64,000 nucleotides of DNA. Source: Candidatus Poribacteria bacterium. GTDB lineage: Bacteria; Poribacteria; WGA-4E; WGA-3G. The notes beneath the pieces were generated by a model, which saw only the letters and a program-made list of their open reading frames with translations, did not search any database and was not told the DNA's origin. The number at the start of each line of letters is the position of its first letter. The stretch's first letter is position 1. A program made the translations under genes and the position numbers. Shown here in pieces: positions 53,110 to 61,778 of the stretch. The DNA lies in NCBI GenBank assembly GCA_028820635.1, contig JAPPIG010000115.1:1-64000 (forward strand), read 5' to 3'.

Positions 53110-53690
53110 AGGCTGGATAGTTTTCAGTTTTTGGTTATCAGTTTTCAGTGGGCATCATAATGATTGATCGGCTATGTTGTCAGAATCGCGGATTTTCGCA
53201 GATTTATCGGATTTCGCGGATTTGTAAGAGTCTCGTATCGGAACACCAATGATATAAGTGCGTCAATAAATGCCACAAGTTTAGTAATGTCGGGTTTGGT
53301 AAACTTTACCCATAAATCAACGCTATGAATGCGCTTTTGGCATTCAGCGGGCGTCAATTTAGAGTAACGTTTGTGTATCTGATACACCTTTCGCCCCTCT
53401 GGGGCTTGCTTCCTGACGGGATTAACTTTCCTATACACCTTTCGCCTCTCCGAGGCTATGGTCAATCATCTCTCAGCACCAGCGGTGCGGAATGTGTATA
53501 GAAACCATACCACCCCAAAACCAAAACACCAGCGGTGCGAAAGGTGTGTGGCTAAAATCGGGGTTAGAAACCCCTCCAACAAGAGGTGATTTCCTTAAAT
53601 TGACGGCTATGGGTTTCGTAAACTCTACCCGACCTACGATAATGTTTGCTAATAACCACTCACAATTAAAGCGTTATAATGTTTAATGTT
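53110..53690. repeat. Repeat-filled intergenic region
   Basis: About 580 bp with no credible gene. It holds hairpins of the GAATGC family (53321-53349), several copies of a palindromic unit with CACCTTTCGCC and CTCTGGGGCTT or its complement (53378-53546), GGGGTT/AACCCC (about 53562-53578) and the GTCGGGTTTCG..CTACCCGAC unit (53611-53638). The long open frame at 53172-53465 runs through these repeats and is probably spurious. Confidence 0.75.
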
Positions 53691-54722
53691 TTACTTATTT
53701 TGGTACGTTTCCTTCAGAAAAGCGTCTAACTCTTCAAATGTATCAAAAATCTTATCACATAAGTTTTCAAAGAAGATGCTCCGAGTCTCGTTGTAGACAG
53801 CGTATACCGGCTTATTATGACGGGTGGCGTAGTTCATCTCGCTGAGAACACCCGGCGACAATTTGTCCGTAGGATAAAGCACAACAACGAAATCGCTTTG
53901 GTGAACAAACTGGTAATCCCGCGAAATGGTTCGCGTTTTTATCTGTTCAATTACGTCATCGTCCAATTCGCTCATCGTTTCAGGCACATTCAACATCTCG
54001 TCATCAGCCTCCGCTTTTGAGAAGGTGACGAGTGCCATATCCTTAATCGCCAGCGGATCAAAGACAATGAAAGAATGACGGAGTTTCTCTCCGAGTTTGC
54101 GGATTCTCTCAATCTCCTCTGGCGTGTCTCTTAGCAGTGTAATCGGATAACTGAGATAAAATTTCGGTTTGTCTGAAAAGAGGAGTTCATAGAAATTTGC
54201 AAGTTCGTGTTGCCGTGCGACGGTGTAGTGCGGTTTTTCTGTGAGATGCGCTATCTGTCTTGTCAGAAATTCTTCCTCGTCTAACCAGACATTGAGTGCT
54301 GCTTTTTTGATACCCGCCCATTGCGTGCTTTTTTCCATCCGTGCGTAGATGTCCGCGATGTTGTCTACTACGTTGATAAACATATCGGGTGGAATAATAT
54401 CAATGTCTTTAAATGAGAATCCTTCAAGCAGACTGCCACGCCATCGGAAGCAGGCGTGTAAGCCTATGATGGCGTGTTGGTATGATTTGGCATCCCGTGC
54501 AATTTCGTAGAAGGCGGTGCGCCGTGCTAACGATAAAACGGCTGGGTCTGAGTCGAGAACCTTTTCTGTGAAATGGACACGCGCTTCTGCGGCAACTCGG
54601 TGCATGTAATCGCCAACATTGAAAAAGCCGATGTTGAGTTCTCTTTGCACGCAGAGTGCTTCAAAGTCCGCGATTAACTCTTTGCGTCCTGAACAACTGA
54701 TGCCTGTGCAGAAGATATTCAT
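53691..54722 (-). CDS. P-loop plus nucleoside 2-deoxyribosyltransferase-like protein
   Basis: 343 residues. The N-terminus (NIFCTGISCSGRKELIADF) resembles an adenylate-kinase-type P-loop, although the usual Ser/Thr after Lys is Glu. The C-terminal part has KFYLSYPITLL, an internal Asp-rich middle and FVHQSDFVVVLYPTDKLSPGVLSEMNYA, as in nucleoside 2-deoxyribosyltransferase folds (the catalytic Glu being in the SEMNYA turn). The combination suggests a nucleotide-binding or nucleotide-processing protein. The ATG at 54722 gives the clean P-loop start. A 117-bp copy of its 5' end occurs at 55392-55508. Confidence 0.75.
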   Translation of the reverse strand: MNIFCTGISCSGRKELIADFEALCVQRELNIGFFNVGDYMHRVAAEARVHFTEKVLDSDPAVLSLARRTAFYEIARDAKSYQHAIIGLHACFRWRGSLLEGFSFKDIDIIPPDMFINVVDNIADIYARMEKSTQWAGIKKAALNVWLDEEEFLTRQIAHLTEKPHYTVARQHELANFYELLFSDKPKFYLSYPITLLRDTPEEIERIRKLGEKLRHSFIVFDPLAIKDMALVTFSKAEADDEMLNVPETMSELDDDVIEQIKTRTISRDYQFVHQSDFVVVLYPTDKLSPGVLSEMNYATRHNKPVYAVYNETRSIFFENLCDKIFDTFEELDAFLKETYQNK

Positions 54723-54815
54723 TGTTTGGTAACCTTTGCTTGTTCTGAAACTCCGCTTATATACTATGGAGTATAACACGATTGCTGTGTGAATTCAAGG
54801 AATTTGCGTATCAAA

Positions 54816-55057
54816 GAGTGTGTAAGGTTTTTGGCAAAAGGGTAAAATCTGCTATTGCTATACACCTGTCGCCCCGCTGGGGCTTATGAGGCGGGTTTAT
54901 CACGTCCTATACACATTCCGCCCCGCTGGGGCTTCCATAAAGCAATGCAAACAGATAACATGCATGTCCGAGACGCAATAAATTGCGCGACTACAAACGC
55001 ACCGACTGAAAGAAAATGTTCAGCATCCTTATTCCATGCCAAAAACTTTACATGCCC
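54816..55057. mobile_element. Second MITE of the 8075 family, 242 bp
   Basis: The ends TGTAAGGTTTTTGGCA (to 54836) and TGCCAAAAACTTTACA (from 55037) are imperfect inverted repeats matching those of the MITE at 8075. The 9-bp direct repeat CGTATCAAA flanks it exactly (54807-54815 and 55058-55066). The inside carries two copies of the palindromic GCCCCGCTGGGGCTT repeat and no gene. It sits between the deoxyribosyltransferase-like gene and a small gene. Confidence 0.8.
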
Positions 55058-55072
55058 CGTATCAAAAACGAT

Positions 55073-55102
55073 TTGCGATTTGGACTTGATGTCCGTTATA
55101 AT
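55073..55102 (+). promoter_or_regulatory. Promoter candidate for the small gene at 55178
   Basis: TTGCGA (55073-55078) and TATAAT (55097-55102) with an 18-bp spacer, starting 7 bp right of the MITE target duplication. Confidence 0.4.
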
Positions 55103-55177
55103 TTAGAGACATAAGTATAATGAACATTCGTTTTTATCACAATCCAGAAATGGCATACCGACGAAGGAGAACAGACG

Positions 55178-55396
55178 ATGGCGCAGAATAAATTTCCGCC
55201 TGGGTGGAATGAAGCACGCGTACAAAGTGTCATTGCACATTACGAGCAACAGACAGAGGATGAAGCTGTCGCTGAAGATGAGGCTGCATTTCAGGATGAG
55301 TCCAGTACGTTGATGGCGATTCCTACAGAATTGGTGCCCGCCGTGCTTGAACTGATTGACAAACATATTGCTATGCAACAACATCAAAAAGATTGA
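55178..55396 (+). CDS. Small acidic protein, antitoxin-like
   Basis: 72 residues: PPGWNEARVQSVIAHYEQQT, a central very acidic EDEAVAEDEAAF-type run, then LMAIPTELVPAVLELIDKH. Small proteins of this pattern are widespread beside plasmid and toxin-antitoxin genes in bacteria, which suggests an antitoxin, but no toxin partner follows. GAAGGAG lies before the ATG. Its stop codon is followed at once by the duplicated fragment. Confidence 0.65.
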   Translation: MAQNKFPPGWNEARVQSVIAHYEQQTEDEAVAEDEAAFQDESSTLMAIPTELVPAVLELIDKHIAMQQHQKD

Positions 55397-55508
55397 AAAA
55401 GTCGATGTTCAGTTCTCTTTGTACGCAGCGTGCTTCAAAGTCTGCGATTAACTCTTTGCGTCCTGAACAACTGATGCCAGTACAGAAGATATTCATTGTT
55501 TGGTAACC
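55392..55508 (-). pseudogene. Duplicated 5' fragment of the deoxyribosyltransferase-like gene
   Basis: 117 bp almost identical to 54618-54735, covering the ribosome-site region, the ATG and the first 35 codons of that gene (reading N-terminal MNIFCTGISCSGRKE) with only a few differences. The copy then stops. It lies between the small acidic gene and the end of the restriction subunit gene. It is not a functional gene by itself. Confidence 0.85.
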
Positions 55509-55512
55509 GTGT

Positions 55513-58071
55513 TTAATCTGTTTCAGCAATCAAATCATCAACTGATGCCTTCCAAGTATCTTCAAACAACAATCGAAATGATATTGTTTTGGCGTTGGGT
55601 AACTGTGCGGTGAATTCTCCATGATCTGTTGAATTATTGTAGGCTGCCTCTAAGGTTTTAAATAATTTTTCCTTATAAGTTGTATCGGTGTTGCCCGCAA
55701 GATGCAGTCCTTTGGTTTCAAATACGACAAGCCGTTTCTGGTCCGTTCCATCTCGTTCGAGACAGGCAACAAAATCTGGGTAGACGCGGTCACGCCGCCA
55801 ACCCTGTAAAAAATAATCTTGTTTTGCAGCAACACGATGCCACCACTGAAACGCTTCCTTTTTATCAAGATAAACTGCAAAATTTTCTTCCAAGTTGTTA
55901 AACTCACCTTTAAACACTTTTTCAAATAAATTGTGTTCCATAAGATCGCCTACATCATCTGTTAGCGGTGATGGATCAGAAGGGATTTTAACTTCAATTG
56001 CATTTCCAATTTGGTAATTCAACGTCAAATCGCTATCAAGTCTAAACCTAATTTGGTCAGTTATAATTTTTCTTAAAAATGCTTCCTCAGCAAGTTTTTC
56101 AATCTGGTTACGCACTTTGTTATTTATATCTTCAGAAACATCAACCTGTCGCGCGGATAACGTCTTATTATCAACGCCTATTTCCTTGTAAGCCTTAAAC
56201 GTGTCTTTCACTATACGTGCAGCGTGCCAGGGGTTGGGAATTATATCGCTTAGACGTCTTATAAAATAACCCACATCTAAATTGTTAGACAGAAAGATTT
56301 GTCGGTTATGTTCTGAAACCAAACCTTCTTGTTGCAAATCAATCATAGCATCGGTTTGGTATTGTTCCTCTACCTCCCAGTTAACAGGTTCAACAGCTTC
56401 AAGTTTATGCCAATCAATAGCACCGAGTATGTCTCGGTCATAATCAAGAGCATCCCATTTCTTCCCGCGCTTATGCAATACTTTCGGTAGAAAAATCTGA
56501 ATTTCAAGGTATTGTTTCTTACGCTCAATGGTAAGTGACTTGGTTTTTTCATCAGTGCTAATGTCCTTAACAAAGTCATCAAGCCCAGTTAAACCGACCG
56601 ACTCTAAGCCTTCCTTTACTTTCTCAATAGATTTCTTGACATCTTGATTATAGCAATAGATATAACAACTATTCAGTTCGGGGTAATTTGTGGTATGTGC
56701 GTGGGGTTGACGCAAAACTCTACCAACCATTTGCGTCATAGCTGTTTGTGCTGTCGTAGTATCCAAAAGCGCGAGAATATAAGCGAATGGGCAGTCCCAT
56801 CCTTCTTTCAGTGCATCTTTTGTGATGATATAACGGACAGGACACTTATCACTCATCAGGTCAATGCCCGCAAGTTCATCTTGTGTTGAGGACTTTACTT
56901 TGATTTCTTCTTCTGGCACTTTCAAAATATTAATTAACTCCTTGCGAACATCCTCCACATGAACCATATTCTTATCTTGCTGGTTTTTGCCTGTCAATTG
57001 GACACGAATTAGCGCAATTGGACGGATATAGCGGTTTTCCTCTTTCCGATACTGTTCTGCTACTTGCTCGAGTTTGTCCCGTTGTTCTTTTGTCTTAGCT
57101 AAAGTAAACTTCCATCCATTAGGAAAGTTGCGGAGTTGAATAGGAAGTTTTATCATTTCCTCCGATTTTAGGGCAAGTCCCGAAGTATTAACAAGGATGT
57201 TGCTGATGCCGACTTTTGGTGTGGCAGTGAGTTCAAGCACAAAACGCGGATTGAAGCGATTCACTGTCTCTGCACATTTTTGGTGGCTTGCTCTACTCGT
57301 AACACCATACGCTTTGTGTGCCTCATCCAAAATCACTACTGGACGTAGCATTTTAATAACATTATGAAGACTCCGTGTGACCTGAACATTTTCTGAACCT
57401 GTAAAGTTGTCGGACTGTCGCTGTTGATCCACTTCATAAGTATCAAGGTCGGGGAATTTTTCCAATAACTCCTGATATGTCTCTATATCGTCTTCAACAG
57501 GGAAAAAGGACGCATCCGCACTGTTATTACGAAAAATTTTGAGAAATTCATTACCTTTTTCTTTTTTTCTATTTGCTGCGTGTAGACTCAAAACCATCAC
57601 ACACAGATTTTGTTGAACGTCTTGTAATGTAAAATTATCTTGTTTCTGTAGTAGTTTGATGTGTCCGCTCGATGCATGTGTGAGAACTTGCCGATACGGA
57701 TGGTCTTTATCGCGAAATGTGTCCCATGTTTGTCTATAAATTGCATTCGTAGGCACAATCCACAACACTAAACCGGTTTTGATTTTCAAATGACGTAATG
57801 TCTCTACACCTAACAACGTTTTTCCACCACCAGTTGGTATCTTCATACAGACATGTGGTATTTGCTTACCGGATGCACTCTTTCGACGAATATGTTCTGG
57901 AATTCCATTCTTTCCTCTTTTATTTGGAATACTCGGCAATGTTCCTACATTGCGTAATAATTTCCACGCTTTCTTTGGATTATCATGCCCTTTTTTGCGC
58001 GATGTTTCCAGTGCTTCTAAATAACGATCTAATGCCTCTAATGCTTCTTGCTGATAACTTTTCAATTCCAT
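55513..58071 (-). CDS. Type III restriction enzyme, Res subunit
   Basis: 852 residues. Helicase motifs: IPTGGGKT (78-85), VVILDEAHKAYG, LELTATP, ITKDALKEGWDCPFAYI, and QMVGRVLRQPHA. The C-terminal nuclease domain has VYPDFVACLERDG and LVVFETKGLH, the PD and ExK halves of the active site. It moves or translocates on DNA between two head-to-head Mod sites and cuts. The adjacent Mod gene is 6 bp upstream. All motifs look intact. Confidence 0.93.
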   Translation of the reverse strand: MELKSYQQEALEALDRYLEALETSRKKGHDNPKKAWKLLRNVGTLPSIPNKRGKNGIPEHIRRKSASGKQIPHVCMKIPTGGGKTLLGVETLRHLKIKTGLVLWIVPTNAIYRQTWDTFRDKDHPYRQVLTHASSGHIKLLQKQDNFTLQDVQQNLCVMVLSLHAANRKKEKGNEFLKIFRNNSADASFFPVEDDIETYQELLEKFPDLDTYEVDQQRQSDNFTGSENVQVTRSLHNVIKMLRPVVILDEAHKAYGVTSRASHQKCAETVNRFNPRFVLELTATPKVGISNILVNTSGLALKSEEMIKLPIQLRNFPNGWKFTLAKTKEQRDKLEQVAEQYRKEENRYIRPIALIRVQLTGKNQQDKNMVHVEDVRKELINILKVPEEEIKVKSSTQDELAGIDLMSDKCPVRYIITKDALKEGWDCPFAYILALLDTTTAQTAMTQMVGRVLRQPHAHTTNYPELNSCYIYCYNQDVKKSIEKVKEGLESVGLTGLDDFVKDISTDEKTKSLTIERKKQYLEIQIFLPKVLHKRGKKWDALDYDRDILGAIDWHKLEAVEPVNWEVEEQYQTDAMIDLQQEGLVSEHNRQIFLSNNLDVGYFIRRLSDIIPNPWHAARIVKDTFKAYKEIGVDNKTLSARQVDVSEDINNKVRNQIEKLAEEAFLRKIITDQIRFRLDSDLTLNYQIGNAIEVKIPSDPSPLTDDVGDLMEHNLFEKVFKGEFNNLEENFAVYLDKKEAFQWWHRVAAKQDYFLQGWRRDRVYPDFVACLERDGTDQKRLVVFETKGLHLAGNTDTTYKEKLFKTLEAAYNNSTDHGEFTAQLPNAKTISFRLLFEDTWKASVDDLIAETD

Positions 58072-58077
58072 AGAGGG

Positions 58078-59682
58078 TTACTCCTTGATACGATAGATGT
58101 TGTATGGCAGTTGGCAGAAAGTGATTTGCATGTCAGTTAAATCTTTCTGGCTGATATTTTTATGTGATGCATATACGTACGCTTTTTTATCAGCATTCTT
58201 ACAAGCACTTTCTATTTTTCTTGCAAGTTCATAGTTTAAAGCGGATTCTCTACTCTGCATAAACTCTAAAGAGGGTTCATAGATAAGATAAAAAAGGATA
58301 TTTTCAGTTTCACCAAAACAGTAGTTTTTGCTTTTTTTTACAGGCGTAAATTCGCGTTTCCCTGTTGCGACAAAAGCGATGTAATTAGCGACCGTTTCGT
58401 AATCAGGGAGTGTTTCACCTGTAAGCATGCTTATTTCATCAATTGTATCACCGAGGGTACAGTAGGTAAACGAACCGCCAAGTCCTTCCTTTAGGTTTTT
58501 GTCTTTGGTATTCTCGACTCCATTTATGACGCGACGAACGCGTTGTGCTGTGATGTCGTTTGCGTAGTTTTCTCGTTCTACCAAGATAAACTTTCGGTTC
58601 CCGCCATCTTCTTTATTGAGGGCAAGGACAGCTTGGGCAGTGGTGCCGCTGCCCGCGAATGAATCGAGAATAATATCGTTTGAATTACTCGACAGTTTTA
58701 GCAAGTACAAGACAAGTTCAACTGGCTTAGAAGTCTCAAATCCGCAGTTGCCTAATATATTAGTTAGATCTTTTTCAGCACTATCACTGCTACCGCAACT
58801 ATCTGGCAAATATGTTGGGTGGGCAGAAGTAGTATCTTTGTCTTCAAAATCGTAAATCTTTTTCTTAACAAGTCCATTGTGTATAATAAACCGATTCTTC
58901 GCTTCTAATTCTCTTGCTGTTTTCTCACCAATCTGCCATCTTTTGCCTTCACGAGGGTGCTTACCTAAAATCTGGAATTGCATTGTCTTCCTTTCAGACG
59001 TGCCAGTATTCTTCTTTTCAATTATCTCCATTCTGTAATTACCTTGTTCATCCTGTTCGGGGTATTTCCTTGTTTCTTTCGGTGTTATTCTTGGAGTAAT
59101 TGATCCCACAGCAGATTTTCGATAACATACTTGATAATCAGCTATTGGACTTACGGTTGCCCCTTCAGTATTAGTTGATGTCCCCTTTTTCTTCCAGAGG
59201 AAAGTTCCTAAAAAATTTTTTTCTCCAAAAATCTCATCCATCAACATTCGCAGGTGATGTTGTTCGTTGTCGTCAATTGAGATAAAAATTATTCCTTCAT
59301 CTGAAAGCAACTCATGCAATATGTTTAGCCGAGGCCACATCATACACAACCATTTATCGTGGCGTTCCAAATCTTCAGTATCAACATATTTATTTAACCA
59401 CGCTTTAAACTGAGGACTATTGACGTTGTCATTATATTTCCAATCTTTGTTGCCGGTATTGTAGGGCGGATCAATATAGATACATTTAATACTATTTGCG
59501 TATCTTGGCAGGAGTGCTTTTAGTCCTTCCAGATTGTCTCCGTATATAATCAGGTTATCGTCAAGTGATGGGCCGGATTCGTCAGTAAAAGATTTTTCTT
59601 CGTCTATCTCTAACGTCTTGATGGGCACGGTCAAGTGATGTCCTCTGATAAATTGTTTGCCGTTAAAATCAAGTGTTGGCAT
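58078..59682 (-). CDS. Type III DNA methyltransferase, Mod subunit
   Basis: 534 residues of the beta-class N6-adenine methyltransferase arrangement: DPPYNTG (71-77) precedes DSFAGSGTTAQAVL (about 340-353). The N-terminal WNTGNKDW-type beginning and the large middle domain are the target recognition region. The C-terminus is shorter than that of many Mod proteins but ends normally. It forms the type III system with the downstream Res gene. The recognition sequence is unknown. Confidence 0.93.
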   Translation of the reverse strand: MPTLDFNGKQFIRGHHLTVPIKTLEIDEEKSFTDESGPSLDDNLIIYGDNLEGLKALLPRYANSIKCIYIDPPYNTGNKDWKYNDNVNSPQFKAWLNKYVDTEDLERHDKWLCMMWPRLNILHELLSDEGIIFISIDDNEQHHLRMLMDEIFGEKNFLGTFLWKKKGTSTNTEGATVSPIADYQVCYRKSAVGSITPRITPKETRKYPEQDEQGNYRMEIIEKKNTGTSERKTMQFQILGKHPREGKRWQIGEKTARELEAKNRFIIHNGLVKKKIYDFEDKDTTSAHPTYLPDSCGSSDSAEKDLTNILGNCGFETSKPVELVLYLLKLSSNSNDIILDSFAGSGTTAQAVLALNKEDGGNRKFILVERENYANDITAQRVRRVINGVENTKDKNLKEGLGGSFTYCTLGDTIDEISMLTGETLPDYETVANYIAFVATGKREFTPVKKSKNYCFGETENILFYLIYEPSLEFMQSRESALNYELARKIESACKNADKKAYVYASHKNISQKDLTDMQITFCQLPYNIYRIKE

Positions 59683-59752
59683 TGTTAGTCCTTTTTGTGT
59701 TTATTTATGTATTATTTCAAGGGTTCCACCGAGATATAGTTAGTTCATGGAG

Positions 59753-60133
59753 TTATTTCAGAAGTTCTTTTGAGGATGGTGTTTGATAATTCTTTGGCGG
59801 TTTACTTTGTGAGTAATCCCATTCCAAATCTTTATCTACACAATTACTAAATTTTTCACTTGCTCCAATTTGTTTATGTGTATGTATATGGAATATTAGC
59901 CACCATATCTCTGATCTTTGCTCATTTGTTTCCGCATGATAAAGTGCTTTTTTACAGAACTTCAAGGCTTTTGTCAATTGATTGCCAGATTGTATAAAAT
60001 CTGATGCTTTATCTTTGTAATGGTAGAATGTCATTGCTTTACTTTTTTGCCGTAATATAATAATGGTAACTATAACTGAGGCAGAGGTAATAATAATTGA
60101 AATAATTGTAATAAAAAGTGACCATGAACTCAT
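59753..60133 (-). CDS. Small membrane-anchored protein beside the R-M system
   Basis: 126 residues: an N-terminal hydrophobic helix (LFITIISIIITSASVIVTII) and a soluble helical part with Lys/His/Gln-rich stretches. No family is recognised. It lies 22 bp after the 60156 gene and 70 bp before mod, all on one strand, so it may be an accessory gene of the island. Confidence 0.5.
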   Translation of the reverse strand: MSSWSLFITIISIIITSASVIVTIIILRQKSKAMTFYHYKDKASDFIQSGNQLTKALKFCKKALYHAETNEQRSEIWWLIFHIHTHKQIGASEKFSNCVDKDLEWDYSQSKPPKNYQTPSSKELLK

Positions 60134-60155
60134 TATTTACTACCTAATAAATTTG

Positions 60156-60542
60156 CTATATTAAACACTTATAATCTTCAAACTTCTTTATAGATTTTCC
60201 TAATCTGGTAACAAAATACGCTGGACTAGAATATATACTATGGATTGTGCTTAAACTGCTTGGTCTTGTTGCTACAAAACATGCACTTACTAAATATTGC
60301 CAGGCTTCCATTAGAGCAAAAATAACATCATCATGTAGTTCTTTTGGGTACACATCAGATAAATCCCTTTTTTGATATAATGCATTTGACATTGAACGAT
60401 GTCCTATGAGTTCATCAGGCTTTATTAAATCATCATTTTCTAAGGACAATAGGACATGTCCAGCTAGTTCCTTTGGCTCCATATCTAATAAATGATTTGC
60501 ACTTGGAACATATTCAAATAGATTCATAAAAAATTTTGACAT
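60156..60542 (-). CDS. Unknown protein with LEPEELAG-like N-terminal motif
   Basis: 128 residues. LLDMEPKELAGHVLLSLEND resembles a segment found in some TIGR02391/Ymh-type proteins near the N-terminus, while the remainder (ALMEAWQYLVSACFVATR) is helical and unrelated to a catalytic motif I know. It could be a fragment of a larger family or a complete small protein. Neighbours are two other unknown genes and the type III system. Confidence 0.45.
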   Translation of the reverse strand: MSKFFMNLFEYVPSANHLLDMEPKELAGHVLLSLENDDLIKPDELIGHRSMSNALYQKRDLSDVYPKELHDDVIFALMEAWQYLVSACFVATRPSSLSTIHSIYSSPAYFVTRLGKSIKKFEDYKCLI

Positions 60543-60624
60543 AATCTTTCCTTTTTAATATCGACTGTTTAACGTTTCTCTGTGGTATGTAAGCGGTACA
60601 ATGAATTACGCCTCTTTTGTTTAC

Positions 60625-60684
60625 GGCACGGGGAGCGTGCCTACTACTATGCATGTCGGGTTTCGCAAGCTCTACCCGACCTAC
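60625..60684. repeat. Two dispersed repeat units side by side
   Basis: GGCACGGGGAGCGTGCC with CTACTAC (60625-60648) is related to 61745-61768, and GTCGGGTTTCGC..CTACCCGACCTAC (60655-60684) is the unit of 25390 and 53611. They fill the 200-bp gap before the 60743 gene. Confidence 0.65.
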
Positions 60685-60742
60685 GAGTTTTTGGTTTTAT
60701 TAGACCTATAACCACTTAGAATTAAAACGTTACAATATCTAT

Positions 60743-61237
60743 TCACTCAGTGTCCGCTGTATCCTCAAGATTAGTTAAGTCTTCAACATCAGCAATATCC
60801 GCCAACATTCGAGAATATTTACGTAATTCTTCTTGTAGTGCAGCTAATTCGTCGCGGAAAACGGTACGTTCTGTTTCGTCCTCAAAGACTCCTGCTATAC
60901 TTTTTCGGTGCCACTTTGCGGTAAAAGGACGAATTACTTGGTTAAGAACAACGATTGCGATTTTTGTAAAGTTAATACACTCCGGTCCATATTCTCTGAT
61001 AACTTCTCTTGTGGTTGCGAAGAGTGAATAGACACTATCCAAAGCTGCTTTTTCATCGCCGTGTTCAATGGGCAATGGTCGTGTGGTAATCCGTGTAAGC
61101 AATTCAATATAGAGTGCCCAAGCGGCATTTTTATCCGCAGCCTTTGGAGTCCACTCCATTTGCAGAAAAGGAGGTGTGATTTTCAATGATTCCATTCCCC
61201 ATTTTTCAAGCCAGTTTGAGAAATTCATTTGTGCCAT
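60743..61237 (-). CDS. Unknown protein under palindromic operator control
   Basis: 164 residues, helical: ADKNAAWALYIELLTRI, DEKAALDSVYSLFATTREVI, IAIVVLNQVIRPFTAKWHRKS, FRDELAALQEELRKYSRMLADIADVEDL in pieces. I associate it with a widespread uncharacterised family of bacterial island genes but assign no function. A GGTGAG site lies 5 nt before the ATG. Two palindromic boxes and a promoter candidate are located just upstream. Confidence 0.6.
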   Translation of the reverse strand: MAQMNFSNWLEKWGMESLKITPPFLQMEWTPKAADKNAAWALYIELLTRITTRPLPIEHGDEKAALDSVYSLFATTREVIREYGPECINFTKIAIVVLNQVIRPFTAKWHRKSIAGVFEDETERTVFRDELAALQEELRKYSRMLADIADVEDLTNLEDTADTE

Positions 61238-61289
61238 CTCTCACCAGAACAATTATTAACAAATCTATTTCGGTAATTCATCCAGAAAT

Positions 61290-61317
61290 GGTATAATTTC
61301 ACAGGATTTTACCTCAA
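61290..61317 (-). promoter_or_regulatory. Promoter candidate for the 60743 gene
   Basis: On the minus strand TTGAGG (61312-61317) and TATACC (61290-61295) with a 16-bp spacer. The -35 box touches the palindrome at 61316-61341, so a protein bound there could control it. Confidence 0.4.
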
Positions 61318-61356
61318 AATCATACCGTACGGTATGATTTTTCATACCGTGGTATG
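61316..61356. promoter_or_regulatory. Tandem palindromic operators
   Basis: A perfect 26-bp palindrome (61316-61341; core CATACCGTACGGTATG) is followed by a second box, CATACCGTGGTATG (61343-61356). Both share CATACC/GGTATG half-sites but with 4-bp and 2-bp centres. They lie immediately upstream of the -35 box of the 60743 gene. No obvious regulator gene is adjacent. Confidence 0.7.
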
Positions 61357-61564
61357 TTTTTGAAAATTGCCTCTAACCCAGTCTGCGTATGGGTTTATCG
61401 GTGTTTTTTGTAGAATTATTAATTTTAAATTTTTTCATTTTTGGTAACTTTTGATATTTTGTGGGAATTGCTGTTTTTTTTGCGGTATTTCAGGGACGTT
61501 TTCAATAGTCCTCTGAATGTTGGTATTTTGAAATGTTGACATAATTGGGACACCTTACAGATAA

Positions 61565-61597
61565 AACTTTATGCAATATTAATTATTACATAAAGTT
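61565..61597. repeat. Perfect 9-bp inverted repeat in AT-rich DNA
   Basis: AACTTTATG (61565-61573) and CATAAAGTT (61589-61597) are separated by 15 A/T-rich bases. The stretch 61357-61778 otherwise has no gene; its second half holds the dispersed repeats at 61676 and 61745. Confidence 0.5.
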
Positions 61598-61675
61598 AAT
61601 GGTGTTTGTCAAGTTAAAATTTACATTTTATCAGCGGCATTCAATTTTTGGGTTTGTTAACCCGTTTGGTCTAAT

Positions 61676-61704
61676 GGTCGCGATTCGGAGATCGCTCCTA
61701 CAAG
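61676..61704. repeat. Dispersed repeat, GATCGCTCCTAC family
   Basis: GGTCGCGATTCGG and AGATCGCTCCTACAAG again, the same unit as at 5341-5369 and in the 50827 array. Confidence 0.7.
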
Positions 61705-61744
61705 AAGAGAAGAGGCACAATGAATTGCGCTACGTTATAGTGTA

Positions 61745-61768
61745 CGGCACACGGAGTGTGCCTACTAC
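61745..61768. repeat. Short palindromic repeat (GGCACAC/GTGTGCC)
   Basis: GGCACACGGAGTGTGCC followed by TACTAC, related to the unit at 60625-60648. It lies just after the end of the third PhyH gene and may stabilise its mRNA. Confidence 0.55.
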
Positions 61769-61778
61769 TTTTAATATG

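Noticed and set aside
53172-53465. 97-codon frame on the minus strand
   Set aside because: It runs through palindromic repeats, has no ribosome site and matches no family; likely spurious.
54855-55106. 83-codon frame containing IHIPPRWGF-type repeats
   Set aside because: It is the translation of the GCCCCGCTGGGGC repeats within the MITE.
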